64,000 nucleotides of DNA from Sipunculus nudus (lineage: Eukaryota; Annelida; Sipuncula; Golfingiida; Sipunculidae), in the NCBI GenBank assembly GCA_026874595.1, contig CM049311.1, positions 76,770,453-76,834,452 of the forward strand, written 5' to 3'. Below are positions 12,505-27,300 of this stretch, one piece after another; positions within the stretch are counted from its first letter, which is position 1; each line of letters begins with the position of its first letter. The notes below the pieces were generated by a model. It made no database searches and was not told the origin of the DNA. It saw only the letters and a list, made by a program, of their open reading frames with translations. The position numbers and the translations under genes were made by a program.

Positions 12505-13357
12505 CTATTTTCTTGAAGTCTTCACCCACAGGAGCTGCTTAATGACATGTGACAGGTCTTGAGCTTCCCTCTCAGTGTGACAAGTCCTCAGTTTTATAAA
12601 GGCAGAAGCTGCATTTTGCGGCACATCCTGTTTATCCAGCAGAGATATGAAAACCTGATTTAATGAGTTCAACAACTGCAGCCCCATGCCTTGCTCTGAC
12701 CTGGCAATAGGATTTTCTGTGATGTTTTGTGGTACTTGACATTGCTGGTAACAACTTAGCAACAGATCCAGTGTGGCCTTTGCCCCTGCAGAAGTATCAA
12801 ATATATACTTTACTATGGCAGAATGTAACATTTCATTTTTTAGTGCAGATGAAATAAACTTGGTGATGTTCAATAAAGCTGGCGTCATTAAATCTTGTTT
12901 GTGTTTTCCTGGTGATGACAGTGATAATGTCTGGTACAGCATCCACTGAATTGAAAAAATGGTTACCATGGCAATATGTAAAACAGCTGCAGCATCTGCA
13001 CTAGCTGCTTCCAAGGCAGGGCTCCAGTTACATACACAGTTTATTACATACAGCATACTCTGTTCTGTCTCCTCTGAAGGCTTCACATGTATCTGCCAAG
13101 GTTTTTTGATGGTTTTAATTGTTGTATCCTTCATCTCCACCATTTTGGCCATAGAATTCAGCTGAGATTTAAGCACGTCATCACCGACATATCTGCACCA
13201 CAACCACAACAGGTCCAATGCCTGCAAGCTACAAATTTTGTTCCATGCAACAAATTCCAGCTGCCCGTCCAGGTACTGCTCTGACTTGACTAGATGTGTC
13301 AACATCGATGACAGTGCTTTGAGGAAGGTGTCCACGGTGTCCTTGGAACAGTGATGA
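12505..13357 (-). CDS. URB1: URB1 terminal exon
   Basis: 853 bp including the stop at 12507-12505. The acceptor is CTTTCGTTGTAG/TCATCA, and phase 2 matches the previous exon (AG+T gives Ser). The peptide runs HHCSKDTVDTFLKALSSM to HVIKQLLWVKTSRK, about 284 residues of helical repeat. It contains an Ala-rich helix (ALEAASADAAAVLHIA) and the segment LDLLWLWCRYVG. No clear AATAAA was found just downstream; repeats begin about 200 bp further on. Confidence 0.88.
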
Positions 13358-16300
13358 CTACAACGAAAGAAAAATTCTATAAACAACACTGTTTGAATAA
13401 CATGTACAGACAATTGCTCCAAGGGGTGATATATAATTTTGATAATTTTTTATCATTTGGCAAGGAAGCATATGAATTATCAGTCGATATTGGATGAAAT
13501 ATTTAATTAAAAATTTCAATGTCATACTTTCTGGCAAAGAGGTCACATTGAAAAGTGTTTTCCTTACTAATTCAATATTTTGGTATAATATATTGATATA
13601 GAATATTTCTGGTACCCATAATCATAAAGGGTGTTTGTTTTGTACATGAGATCAGTGTCCATGATCTGAGCTAAATTGGCATGGAAGTGATTCACCAAAA
13701 TACATACTTTTCTTTAACTGTACCACCTAGGAATTGGCTTTTGATACATCTAACTTTCTGATCCCAAATAAATGATTTAGACTTAATCACACAATAATAT
13801 TACAGTAGTAATAACTTAGGCCATACAAAAAATTGCAATCTCATTGTTTTTTAATCAGAATATTTTTGGGTAAATGAAGACCAGGTCGTTTGTAAAAATG
13901 ATTATTTGTGCTGTGGTACAAATTTTCTCGAGAATTCTTAAAGGTGTGGAAAATGGACTTAAATTTGTGTTGATCAATTGCACTTTTCAAAGAATTTGAG
14001 CAAGTCTAAGTAATTTCTGTGCAAGCTGCCAAAATTCCAGGTACTGTATCTCAACAAGAAAAAAGAGAAAGAAATCACCTGGTCACACCATATTTTGTTC
14101 ACAAAGTCAACAGAACAATAATTTTTGTGTGTGGCTAAGTGTATTCTTTTATCTTATTTTTCTGTTTGAACAATACTTTTCAACACATTACTTTTCAAGA
14201 CAGTAAACAAGCAATGAACATATGTGCTGGTAATGTATATACATGCCATTTAGGCTAATTTGTAAGGGTGTGCCAAATAATTGATTATTTCAAAGAAAAG
14301 TCTCTTTTTCATAATTAATTAAATAGGTTACAATTTTTTTATTCAAGGTTTGCGATGTATACAGTATACAGAGTGAATTAAGTTATATAATCTCAAGAAA
14401 TAAATCTTAACATTTTGTTACAAGTACTCTAAAGAAGGGACTGAAATTACCCACAAACATTAAAACTGTAGCGGATGAAGAAGTATTGACAACCTGGACA
14501 AACTTTGACCTTTCAGTGATATCAGAAAAACACACTATATGATTTGTGTTGATCTTAAAAATCAGACAGGATACAAGGGTATCTGTGTTTTTTTTATTCT
14601 TAGGGGATTAATATAAATTCATCAGTCTCTTTCTACAATCATTAAAGGGGTCTATTCTGATATCTGACATCTATTAACACAGGGTAATCCCGTGAACCTT
14701 TCATTTAAATAGGCAAGAATCCACTGACCCCATTGCACAATGGCTGTTTGTTTGGCTATGTCCACATGTTTATATTATAACACCTGGGTGTGTGGGTGGC
14801 CTAAAACCATTCAACAAGGACATCTGGCAACAAGTCTGATTCAGGGCATTTTGTAACCAGTAACCATTCAACTTCATCATATATGTAACTAAACCACTTT
14901 AGGTTACCCAGCTCTTCCATATGTCAACGCTGCTGTGTTTACTTACAGTTTGAAGAAAAATAAGCTCACACATCAGTCACAAAGGCATTATAAGAACTTT
15001 TACCAAAAGGAATTACTGGTACCTATGTTGGAAATAACCTAGAGTTCACTGATTATAGGCAAGGTGAGCCAGAAATTACATATATTCTGTGGAAAAGGTA
15101 AGTGAGTAGCTGGCTTTACAAATGATTTACAAGGTTAAGTAAACCTATTCCAAGTGCATTTGTTGTGTGATGGGAGGATTTCATCCAGATCCCAGACTTT
15201 GGCCTGATTTGATTGGCTGGTACATGTGACATCATGGATTGAATTTTATCAACAACTCAGATCTAGTATTGCATGTTGTTTTAATTCTCTGCTGAAAATT
15301 TGGGACTGCAGAGGCGGAAATACTGTGCTTTTACTGAGATCTAGAATTTTTAGTCACAGGGATTTCCCAGTTTGTGAAGTCACTGCCGATTTGACAGTGC
15401 TCATAGATGTGACCATAGTTTTTGAACAAATCACACAACCTCATGTTTTTAGTGGAAAAAAGATAGAAAAAATGCTTTTCCTCCAGGAATTGGGCTCATT
15501 TTATGTAAAATTTATATTAATATTTTTGTCATAGGCAATTATGTTATATGATAATATAATGAAATTTGGAATATGTTTGCTTGACCTACAAACCAGCGCC
15601 TAATTCAATGCAAAACACCATGCAAAAGTTTTATTTTGATACTTATGACTACAATTTTAATATTTCAGGAATGCTAACATGAGTTGGCATCAGTCAGGCA
15701 CTGTATGGAAGATGGAAGCTACAGCCTCAGTGCAAACAGCTACTGCAGACAGACAGAACATCAATGTTCAGTGAACTAGTTTTCTATGAAATTCCAGTAG
15801 TCTGTGCACCCCAGTCATGATCAATAAACACTTTGAGGCATGAAAAGCATGGGTTATCAAAGGATTGTATGATAAAGATAAAAAGCCACATGACACAACA
15901 TGAATTTCCAATACAGGGGCAAATTACACAAAAATCAGTAAAACAAGGTCTGCCTTTGTACTTCATACATGGATCTTGTTCCCGATCTATATATGTTAAA
16001 TTAAAATTTTCTCTCATGCCTGGTTTTTATAACAGACACATCCTCAGTGTTTGATTATTTTTCATGTTTTTCAAATGAAGAATATTCCATTCAGCCAGTA
16101 CAGAGCCTTGAGTGCTATAGTACCAAGTGCTCTTCCGTTCCCTACGACATATCAGAGTTAACAGTAAAGTCAATAACTTTCCTCAAAGGTTCCTATTTAT
16201 TAATATTCTTTTGAACAGGCTGCTTGTCAATACATACAGCCACAGCAATAATGATTTTAGAAATAATTTACCTTGGGTACAAAAAAGGTTACAGTTGAGC

Positions 16301-18246
16301 GTTTGAAGTCTGATATCACCAATGATGCCAGTCTCATCCAAATTTACACTTTGCTTTACTAGCCTTTTGGGCTTGTTCAGTCTTGTAGCTTTTCTCCGCT
16401 GCCTAGGGAACTAAAACCCAAACAGCCATAACAGGTGCAAGAAAGTTGTTCTACATTTTTCATCCCACCCAAGACTAGTACCCATTTACTCCTGGGTTGA
16501 GCAAGAGCCGGCACTTGTGGTTAAGACTTTGGCTAGGAGTCTTGGAGCGGATGGCTGTTAGAATGGGAAGCTTGGTCTAATGTCCAGCACACTAACCATT
16601 ACGCACCCACGTTCCACAATAGAAACACTTTCTATATTACTGATTAGTAGTTCTGTAAAAGCTGATGAATTGTCTCACAAAACGTATTGATACAATGATA
16701 CAAGATGCAATACATATAAATTATATAACGATTCTGATTAGAAAGATATATTCTTGCTTGTTCAAGGAGAGATGGCCGAACTTCTTTTAAAATTAATTCC
16801 TGATGTTGCATAAATTCTGAATTTTATTCTTAACCATTTTAATCCAAAAAAAATAAACACAATCAGCTGCCATTTTCCTTGTCTATGGCCACAGACATTT
16901 CACCTTAAATGCCTTGTGAGGAGAGGCAGGACTATTGTTATAGTATGAAATGTAAGATGCTGCTTTCCATCAGATAATCATCCAGAAATGTTAGCCACCA
17001 CAACCTTTTAAGACACCCAATCTCCTGGCCTACAGACCATTTAAGGGTCATCTCATTTTTCCTAGGTCTGACCCCTCCCCCCCCCCCCCCCCTTCCCTTT
17101 TCTGAAATTCTAGATCTGCCCCTGATTTGCTGGATCTTTATAATGTGCATGTTTAATATACCTTTTATTATGAACACAATGCTAAATATTCATATAATTT
17201 ATATTCAAATCCATATGCAATACCAGATAAAAGCTTCTGAACTGTTACCACTGGTCAAGTGTTTGGGTGTGGTGCATTCCCCGGCCACCTGATTGAGTGA
17301 GGGGGATGTGGGGTATTACCTGGCCAGCTTCTGAATATTGATATTACCTGGCCAGCTGTTTGAATGTGGGTATTATCTGGCCAGCTGTTTTAATGTTGTG
17401 AATATGGGATATTACCTAGCCAGCTGTTTGAGTGTGGTGTAAGTGGGATATTACCTGGCCAGCTGATTGAGTGTAGTGTATGTGGGATATTACCTGGCCA
17501 GCTGTTTGAATATGGGTATTACCTGGCCCTCTGTTTGAATATGGGATATAACCTTGCCAGCTGATTGAGTGGGGGTGTATGTGGGATATTAACTGGCCAG
17601 CTGTTTGAATATGGGTATTATCTGGCCAGCTGTTTTAATGTAGTGAATTTGGGATATTACCTGGCCTGCTGTTTGAATATGGGTTTTACCTGCCCAGCTG
17701 TTTGAATATGGGTATTACCTGCCCAGCTGTTTGAATATGGTTATTACCTGGCCAGCTGTTTGAATATGGGTATTACCTGGCCAGCTGTTTGAATATGGGT
17801 TTTACCTGGCCAGCTGTTTGAATATGGGTTTTACCTGGCCAGCTGTTTGAATATGGGTATTACCTGGCCAGCTGTTTGAATATGGTTATTACCTGGCCAG
17901 CTATTTGAATATGGGTATTACCTGGCCAGCTGTTTGAATTTGGGTATTACCTGGCCAGCTGTTTGAGCATTGTGTACATAGCATGCAGCATCTGGTTAGT
18001 GAACTGATGAGGGAGGCAGGCCTTGAAGTAGCTGCTGTCTTGGCCATCACTTCCTGAGTGTTTATCTCTCTGACTCAGCATCGTGAACCACAGATCATGC
18101 AGGATGTGACACAGACTTGTCTGCTCCGGTATGTTACTGGTGCTGAAAAAAATCAATATTTTCTACTTTAACTCTGCTGCAGCCTAATGATGGACTATAC
18201 AACTCATGTTCATATACATGTTTTCAACTTCATTTATATGTATATA

Positions 18247-18303
<57 letters not shown>

Positions 18304-21300
18304 TAAGAGGGTGAGATTTTATATTCAGAGTAATTTTTAAAACAAAAATCCAGCTTTCATATATTTACAATGAAAAAAAACTCTGTGTAGGGAGAACAAA
18401 TCTTTGCAAATGATAAAACTTTCATATTCTCATAAGTTATCAATCAGCATCATATTTTTTTCATTTCATTTGACTGTCAAAGAAACAGAATTATTGTCAA
18501 TACGATAATTTATGTTATAATGAATGAATATAAAAAAAAATTACAGAAAAGCATCATGAAAAAGTGATTCTGACTGTGCAGGTAATTCAATAATAAAAAG
18601 TGAAAATTTCTTAAAATAAAATGCATAAAATAAGGTAATATATCTATTATTGATATATTGAGGAAATATTCCACCGATATGTAGTTTAACTGCAGAAAAA
18701 CAATATATATACATATATATATATATATATTTAGTTAATGACTAGATGCTTAACAACCTCTTTTTTCCCATCAACCACCCAAGCACGGAATAAGCTTCCA
18801 TATATTCAGTACGTCAGTCAGGTTCCTTAATAATTTTCAAATCATGTTTATATAAACACAGGATAAAGAAACCATCTTATTTTTATACTGGTCAATGAAA
18901 AATTAACATATTACACTGCAGACTACGTTTAAAATCAAGTACATTAAAAGGGGACCTCTTCTCACATGGTTTACTAAACGACCCAAAATGTTCTTGTGGT
19001 CATGCATATGAGGATGCATTTCATTTCTTTTTTGAATGTCCCCTTTACTTTAACCCAAGAAACGATTTGTTTGAAAAATTGAGGCTCTTAAATGTAATTC
19101 CTATCAACAGAATTAATACACTTCGTGGCAAAAATAAACAATATGCTTTGAATGTTATATTAATGGGAGAACCAAATGTTAATGTTGAGACTAACTTCAT
19201 TATATTTTCAGCTGTGCGTGCATTTATCCACTCATCCAAAAGGTTTTAACATGCTTTATAGAATATTTATATTTGAATGGATATTTTATTGATGTACTCA
19301 ACCCTTTCCTTTTATTCAAATATCCAAAACAGCAGCTTGCTAGATGCTTGATTCACTAAGACATTCAGTGTGTATTAGTATGTCCTGTATGTGATGTATA
19401 TCAGTATGTGTGTCATGTGTTTATTTTTGTTTTATTATTGTATTGTGTTTGGATTCACTGCATGATATATTATTGATTATTGAAAAGTACGTTCATTAGC
19501 ACTTTTGTGCTACTTGTACAATTCGTTGAAATAAATATGTTTAAACAAACTAAAAAATAACTATTTATACATTACTTATTGAACATACGAACTACCCTGA
19601 GCATGAATGAGTGTTTGAAGCTATAATAGTCATTAAACGATCCGCTACTGATAAGGAATGATCTCTCTCACTCCTCCCTGTCTCTCTTCTCTGTCTGATT
19701 AAACAATCTAAGCCAACTGTTTGTTATATTGAAGATATTTTTTGTTAAACATAATTAAGTAAGCCTTTGCTATAATGGGTATCACTGATGTTAAAAAGAG
19801 TTAATAAAAGCAGATAGTCAGCTATAAATTTGAAAGTTCCAGCAAAGCAATCAAGGTAAGCTGCTAAAGTGACAAATGCATTGATTTAAGACCATTATAT
19901 TCTTGTAACTAGAATATCAGCAGAAGCTGACAGAAGCCCTCAGCCAAAAGAACAGTGTTTAGAGGTGGTAACAGTAACAAGTACTAAATATCTGTTCTCA
20001 CATGGATGTATATCTGTACATGTCTCAGTTATAAATTTAAAATGAAGAGGTATGTACCATGATACATAACAATCCACCAAATGCTTCCTGAAATATAAGC
20101 TTCTAAGTTTTATTCTATTATAAGCTCTGTGACCTTGAAAAGTAGGTCACCCATCTTCGAACTTGACCGAAATTTTGTAGATATACATCTTCACCAAAGA
20201 AATAAAATTCCTATTGTGAATCATTTAAGAGATTTCCCGCTCACAAGGAGAAAGTTGAAAAATCCAAGAAAAATGCATTAAAAATCAGAAATTGTAGGTG
20301 GCGCCACCAAACTCGTGCAGCAGTTACAGACCATCAGTCCCTATAACCATAGTAAGTATTGTGAAAATCCACCAAATGGTTCCTGAGAAATAAGCTTCTA
20401 AATGTTTTTTCTATAATCAGCTCTAAAACATAGAAAAATAGGTCAAGGTCACCCATCTTCGAACTTGACCGAGATTTTGTCAATATACATCTTCACCGAA
20501 AAAATAATATTCCTACGGTGAATCCTTTTAGAGATATCCCGCTCACAATCCCAAAGTTGAAAAATCTGATAAAAATTAATTAAAAATCAGAAATTGTAGG
20601 TGGCGCCATGAAACTTGTGTAGCAGGTCAAGACTATCAGTCCCAATAATCATAGTAAGTTTTGTGAAAATCCACCAAATGGTTACTGAGTAAAAAGCATC
20701 TAGTGTTTTTCTATAATCAGCTCTATAAAGTAGAAGAATAATAGGTCAAGGTCACCCATCTTCGAACTTGTCCGAGATTTTGTCGATATACATCTTTACC
20801 GAGGAAATAAAATTCTGACGGTGAATCCTTTTCAAGATATCCCGCTCACAAGGTAAAAGTTAACGGAAGCTGGACGGACGGACGGACAGCTTGGGCTAAG
20901 ACAATAGCCCATCAGCCTAAGGGCTGAGGGCTAATTATTCCATGTTAAGAGTCTGTAATGTAGGTCACACACTGCTGCTGTTTTAATACAACATGACTTA
21001 TTTCTGAAAATATTTTATATTTGTCCCAGGAATGCTGAAGTGATAAAAGCTCCAGGGATCAAATTATAATAGAATGTGTGCATGATAAGCACTGGGCTGA
21101 AGTGTTTACTGTGAGCAGCACTCAGACCTGATGACCCATGTGTCCACTGTGTCTGAGCTTAATATGCCTTCACTACTATTCCAAGTCCTACCACTTCAAT
21201 GGGGATATAGTTGCATGAAATCACAAATAAATTCAAGTACCCCTGGTGGGTTAAAGTATACCTGTCTAGACTTGAGTCTTCACTTAGGTCTTTAACTCTT

Positions 21301-24300
21301 GAAGAAAACTCACGTTAGACAATTATCAAGAACATTTCAATACTGCAGTCAAACACACTGTATCCTGTACTGAATGAAATTTAATCGCAAGTATGTCTGT
21401 ATAACTTCATGTTTGTAATTTATAAAGCCTTAAAGGGACATAATCAGGGGTTAATACTGCCTATTCTTTCACACTATCAGTTCAGTTTTACTATATACAT
21501 ATGTTTCCCAGCAAATCCACCAAGCACATGGTCTCATTTCCTTGCATACAGCTGTTTAACACCATGTTATGGCTCTGCGTGTTGGTAGACACAGTCTGTT
21601 TACCATAACAAGGCCGCGTGACCGGAGGCCTGATTAAGAGGGGCAACATGGGGTGTTTCAGCCAGCAGGAACATGCATTACATTTTTTGGATCAAGTCAG
21701 ACAGGGCATCTCCTGATTGACACGTTTTTTGGCTCAGCGATGCACACGGCCCCTACGCGCTGTGTTTATGTTTACATTTGTCATCGCGCCCGGTTCACTG
21801 TTTTTAACATTCTTTTACATGAGAAAGCACACTGCTTCAGGGCAATATTTAGGCAGTTACAGATTTATTTTAAAGGGGAGAAGCTATTTTTTGTGTTAAC
21901 TCAACATGCTTTATAGGTGATTGGGCCCCTATAATTTAAGGGGCCTATTCTGATAGCTGATGTCTATTTACTAAGGTAGTAAGGATGATTGAACCCTTTT
22001 AGATGCTGATCCCAGGCTGAACTGGCTATTTATTTTGTTTAAATCCATTTGTTTTTAACAAAAGGGGGGCCAATCAAAATAATCCAAAACATATAACAAG
22101 GACATCTGACATTTAACAGGGACATCTAGGTTCATTCCTAGCTTTTCAAAAGCATTTATGTGCAAGAATTTTTCTTAAACATTAAATTTTGGGTGTTGCA
22201 AATCAGATGTCGCAAGTCAAAAAGATTAAATCTTGCGTGAAAGACATCTGATGTCAAACTGTGCAGCCTGTATTATTCTGACACATGCGGGATGGAATAT
22301 CATACATGATCTCAGACTAAAGTTGTAGCCTGGAGAAAACTGTTTAATTTTAATGAGACAAAGCTTTAAATCTGAGCTGACCTACCTCTGTGTGATAACA
22401 CCATCCAGCCATACCACAAAACCATGTTGCTTTACCAGATCCATGGCAACCACCTTCTCTCCTACGGCTCGGCGAATAACATCAAGTACCTGGCCCTGTA
22501 AAGCAAAGTATGTGAAATATTAAAATAGAATGGTCAAAGGTTATGGACATGGTCATTTTAAGGTCTTGTCTTGTGTCTCTGGTTTTACAAGAAAGTAGGG
22601 CTTTAACGATACTATATCTTACAATAGGATATGTATTACAATACTTCACACGATAGATACATAATCCTAAACATTATCTGACAATATGATATGTATTACA
22701 ATACTTCACTCATGATAGATACATGATCTTATACATTATCTGACAATATGATATGTATTACAATACTTCACTCATGATAGATAAATGATCCTATATATTA
22801 TCTGAAAAAATGATATGTATTACAATAATTCACTTATGATAGATACATGATCCTATATTATATCTGACAATATGATATGTATTACAATACTTCACTTATG
22901 ATAGATACTTGATCCTACACAACATCTGACAATATGATATGTATTACAATACTTCACACATGATAGATACATGATCCTATATAATATCTGACAATATGAT
23001 ATGTATTACAATACTTCACTCATGACAGAAACATGATCCTATACATTATCTGACAATATGATATGTATTACAATACTTCACTTATGATAGATACATGATC
23101 CTATACATTATCTCACAATATGATATGTATTACAATACTTCACTTATGATAGATACATGATCCTATACATTATCTGACAATATGATATGTATTACAATAC
23201 TTCACTTATGATAGATACATGATCCTATACATTATCTGACAATATGATATGTATTACAATACTTCACTTATGATAGATACATGATCCTATACATTATCTC
23301 ACAATATGATATGTATTACAATACTTCACTTATGATAGATACATGATCCTATATAATATCTGACAATATGATATGTATAACAATACTTCACTCATGATAG
23401 ATACATGATCCTATATAATATCTGACAATATGATATGTATTACAATACTTCACACATGATAGATACTTGATCCTATACAACATCTGACAATATGATATGT
23501 ATTACAATACATCACACATGATAGATACATGATCCTATATAATATCTGACAATATGATATGTATTACAATACTTCACTCATGACAGAAACATGATCCTAT
23601 ACATTATCTGACAATATGATATGTATTACAATACTTCACTTATGATAGATAAATGATCCTATACATTATCTGACAATATGATATGTATTACAATACTTCA
23701 CTTATAATAGATAAATGATCCTATACATTATCTGACAATATGATATGTATTACAATACTTCACTTATGATAGATAAATGATCCTATACATTATCTGACAA
23801 TATGATATGTATTACAATACTTCACTTATAATAGATAAATGATCCTATACATTATCTGACAATATGATATGTATTACAATACTTCACTTATGATAGATAA
23901 ATGATCCTATACATTATCTGACAATATGATATGTATTACAATACTTCACTTATGATAGATAAATGATCCTATACATTATCTGACAATATGATATGTATTA
24001 CTATACTTCACTTATGATAGATAAATGATCCTATACATTATCTGAAAAAATGATATGTATTACAATACTTCACTTATGATAAATAAATGATCCTATACAT
24101 TATCTGACAATATGATATGTATTACAATACTTCACTTATGATAGATAAATGATCCTATACATTATCTGACAATATGATATGTATTACAATACTTCACTTA
24201 TGATAGATAAATGATCCTATACATTATCTGACAATATGATATGTATTACAATACTTCACTTATGATAGATAAATGATCCTATACATTATCTGACAATATG

Positions 24301-27300
24301 ATATGTATTACAATACTTCACTTATGATAGATACATGATCCTATACATTATCTCACAATATGATATGTATTACAATACTTCACTTATGATAGATACATGA
24401 TCCTATACATTATCTCACAATATGATATGTATTACAATACTTCATTTATGATAGATAAATGATCCTATACATTATCTGACAATATGATATGTATTACAAT
24501 ACTTCACTTATGATAGATAAATGATCCTATACATTATCTGACAATATGATATGTATTACAATACTTCACTTATGATAGATACATGATCCTATACATTATC
24601 TCACAATATGATATGTATTACAATACTTCACTTATGATAGATAAATGATCCTATACATTATCTGACAATATGATATGTATTACAATACTTCACTCATGAT
24701 AGATAAATGATCCTATACATTATCTGACAATATGATATGTATTACAATACTTCGCTTATGATAGATAAATGATCCTATACATTATCTGACAATATGATAA
24801 GTATTACAATACTTCACTTATGATAGATAAATGATCCTATACATTATCTGACAATATGATATGTATTACAATACTTCACTTATGATAGATAAATGATCCT
24901 ATACATTATCTGACAACGTTTGTAAACACAGCAGTGTTTACAAATGTTGTAGATAAACAAGTTCATACATCCTTCATGAAGGTGTCATTAGAACTTTTCA
25001 CAACCAAAATTACCCTTAGATCATTAAAATATACACGAGGAAGCCTGAAATCACATAAATTCTTTTTCATAAGATACGTGAAAAGTCCCCTTTTAAGATT
25101 CAAAGTCACTGCTCCTTTCTGTGAAAGTTTGAAAAACTGTTGCCTCCACTCTTCATGAATTATAAAAGAGCCCCCTCAATGGTTTGATCATGCAGCTGTT
25201 ATCCAATAAGCTGCCGGTAAACTTATTTTTGGCCAATGAAATTTCAACTTACACAAGCTGGGCTGCTGATTATTATAAAAAATCAGTGGTTGCTAGTTGA
25301 ATGTCAGATTTTCTGTTGGATGGTAATATGTTGTCATTGTGGCAGCACAGGGACAATTGATGATACAGATACAATATTGGCCTTGCATTGTGATGTATCA
25401 GTAGGTAGATGGACGTTTCAGACACGGACGTTTTGGACTAGGACATTTCCGACAGGCCTTTTAGCAAGGGAGGACATTTTGGACAGATCAATATTATAAC
25501 AATAAAATTAAAAAATTAAAAATTATTTATTTGGCTCCAACAAATTGGGATTTATTATATGATTATTATATATACCATTTAATAATATACATTTTGAATG
25601 TGCAGAACAATATTATTACCATAAAAGAACCATTTAACAGCACTTTTTAAATGTATGAATGAAATAATATTTCTTTGCTTCAAAAAACCTTTTAAAATAA
25701 TACTTCTAGCTTTTAGTATTTCATTTTGGGGTATTTGAAGTAAAAGATAATTCACAATTATATATTAAAAGGTTATTATATGGTAATAATATTGATCTGG
25801 AGGAAAAGAATATATCAGTAAACATACATATTGATACATTCAAAAAGTATATTTTAAATGGTATATAAAAATCAAATGATTAACATCAATTTTTTTAGCC
25901 AAATAAATATTATTCCAATCAACATATGTGTACACTCTTAGACTCAAAAGTATATATTAAATGGTTATTTTATGTTAAAAAAATTGATCTGTCTGAAATG
26001 TTCTCTCTTGCAAAAAGGCCTGTCTGAAATGTGTTAGTCCAGAACATCCTAGTCCCGAATGTCTTAGTCTGAAATGTTTGCCAGTGTCCGAAACATCCTA
26101 CATTCATATAAGTACACCAGTTAATAGTTACAGCCTTGCTGAATAGCTCAGAATTGGAACAGCATTAATTTGTGTCAGCTATCCAGATATGACATTTTGC
26201 TGGCATGACATTAAACAACTCATTACATGATGGTTGCATAACTTTAGAAATTGTCTGTTCAGAGAGTGCAGCACACTTGGTTCTAGTCCCCAGTAAATGT
26301 TAAATGTAATAATGACATCATGTGACTAATCAAAGAATTCAGCCTGTTACCATTCAACAAGGGAATAGCCTCTCTTTGTAATTTATTATTTACTGTAGAA
26401 CAGGATATTTTCTAGAGCATGTTATTTTCACTAATGTTGCAAGTTAACCTTAATTTGTGAAAATTAAATGCTTGCAAAATTAAAGGCCATACTCAATTAT
26501 ACTGAAAATGACACTAAACAACATGCTGATAATTAGTTCTCCTCAGCACAAAGATATGATGACTCTTTGAACATCAAAGCAAGTTACGGATGTACAACCG
26601 TTATGACAAGTCTATAATTATACCTTCACTACCTCCCCCACTGTGAGGGCATTAATTGAACACTAATTATACTGGGACACACCATACACCATCTGCTAGA
26701 TTGTGTGAGCACAATTAAATGCATAACTTACCTGCCAGCAATAAAGCTTGGCTTTTGTTTATGTATATTTTATATCTCAATTATTTTTTTTGGTCTGTGT
26801 GAAAAATGTTGCCACAAGCTATTTGTGAAAATTACATGTTCGTTAAAAGGTCTGACTGTGATAATCCGTGAAATTTGAGTTTCAGGAAGAATAACATGTT
26901 CTACAGTATTATTATTGTTATATGCACACAGGAGCAATAGCGCAATGTTGAATACAGAACCATATAAATGCAGAATAAATAAATTAACAGATTGCTTGAT
27001 GTTCTAGGCCTTTAAGCCCCTGTCCCATAAAAGCACGGAATAATGCAGCAGTCCCAGAAAGTGCCAGATCCCTACACGGACCACCCCAGATGTTGCCACC
27101 TCCCCGGACGATCACGGACAAACAGTGCAGTTTTGAGCTTCCCAAAACTGCCATGTTGGCCCCCAAAGCCCCAGGGACATTCCCGAATGTTCCAGGATCA
27201 ACAGGGATGGCCGCCGAACATCAAGGCGGCTACACGGTTTACACATAAGATTGTGCCAGATGTGATCCATGTTGATCTGCACCTATATGGGACTGGGGCT

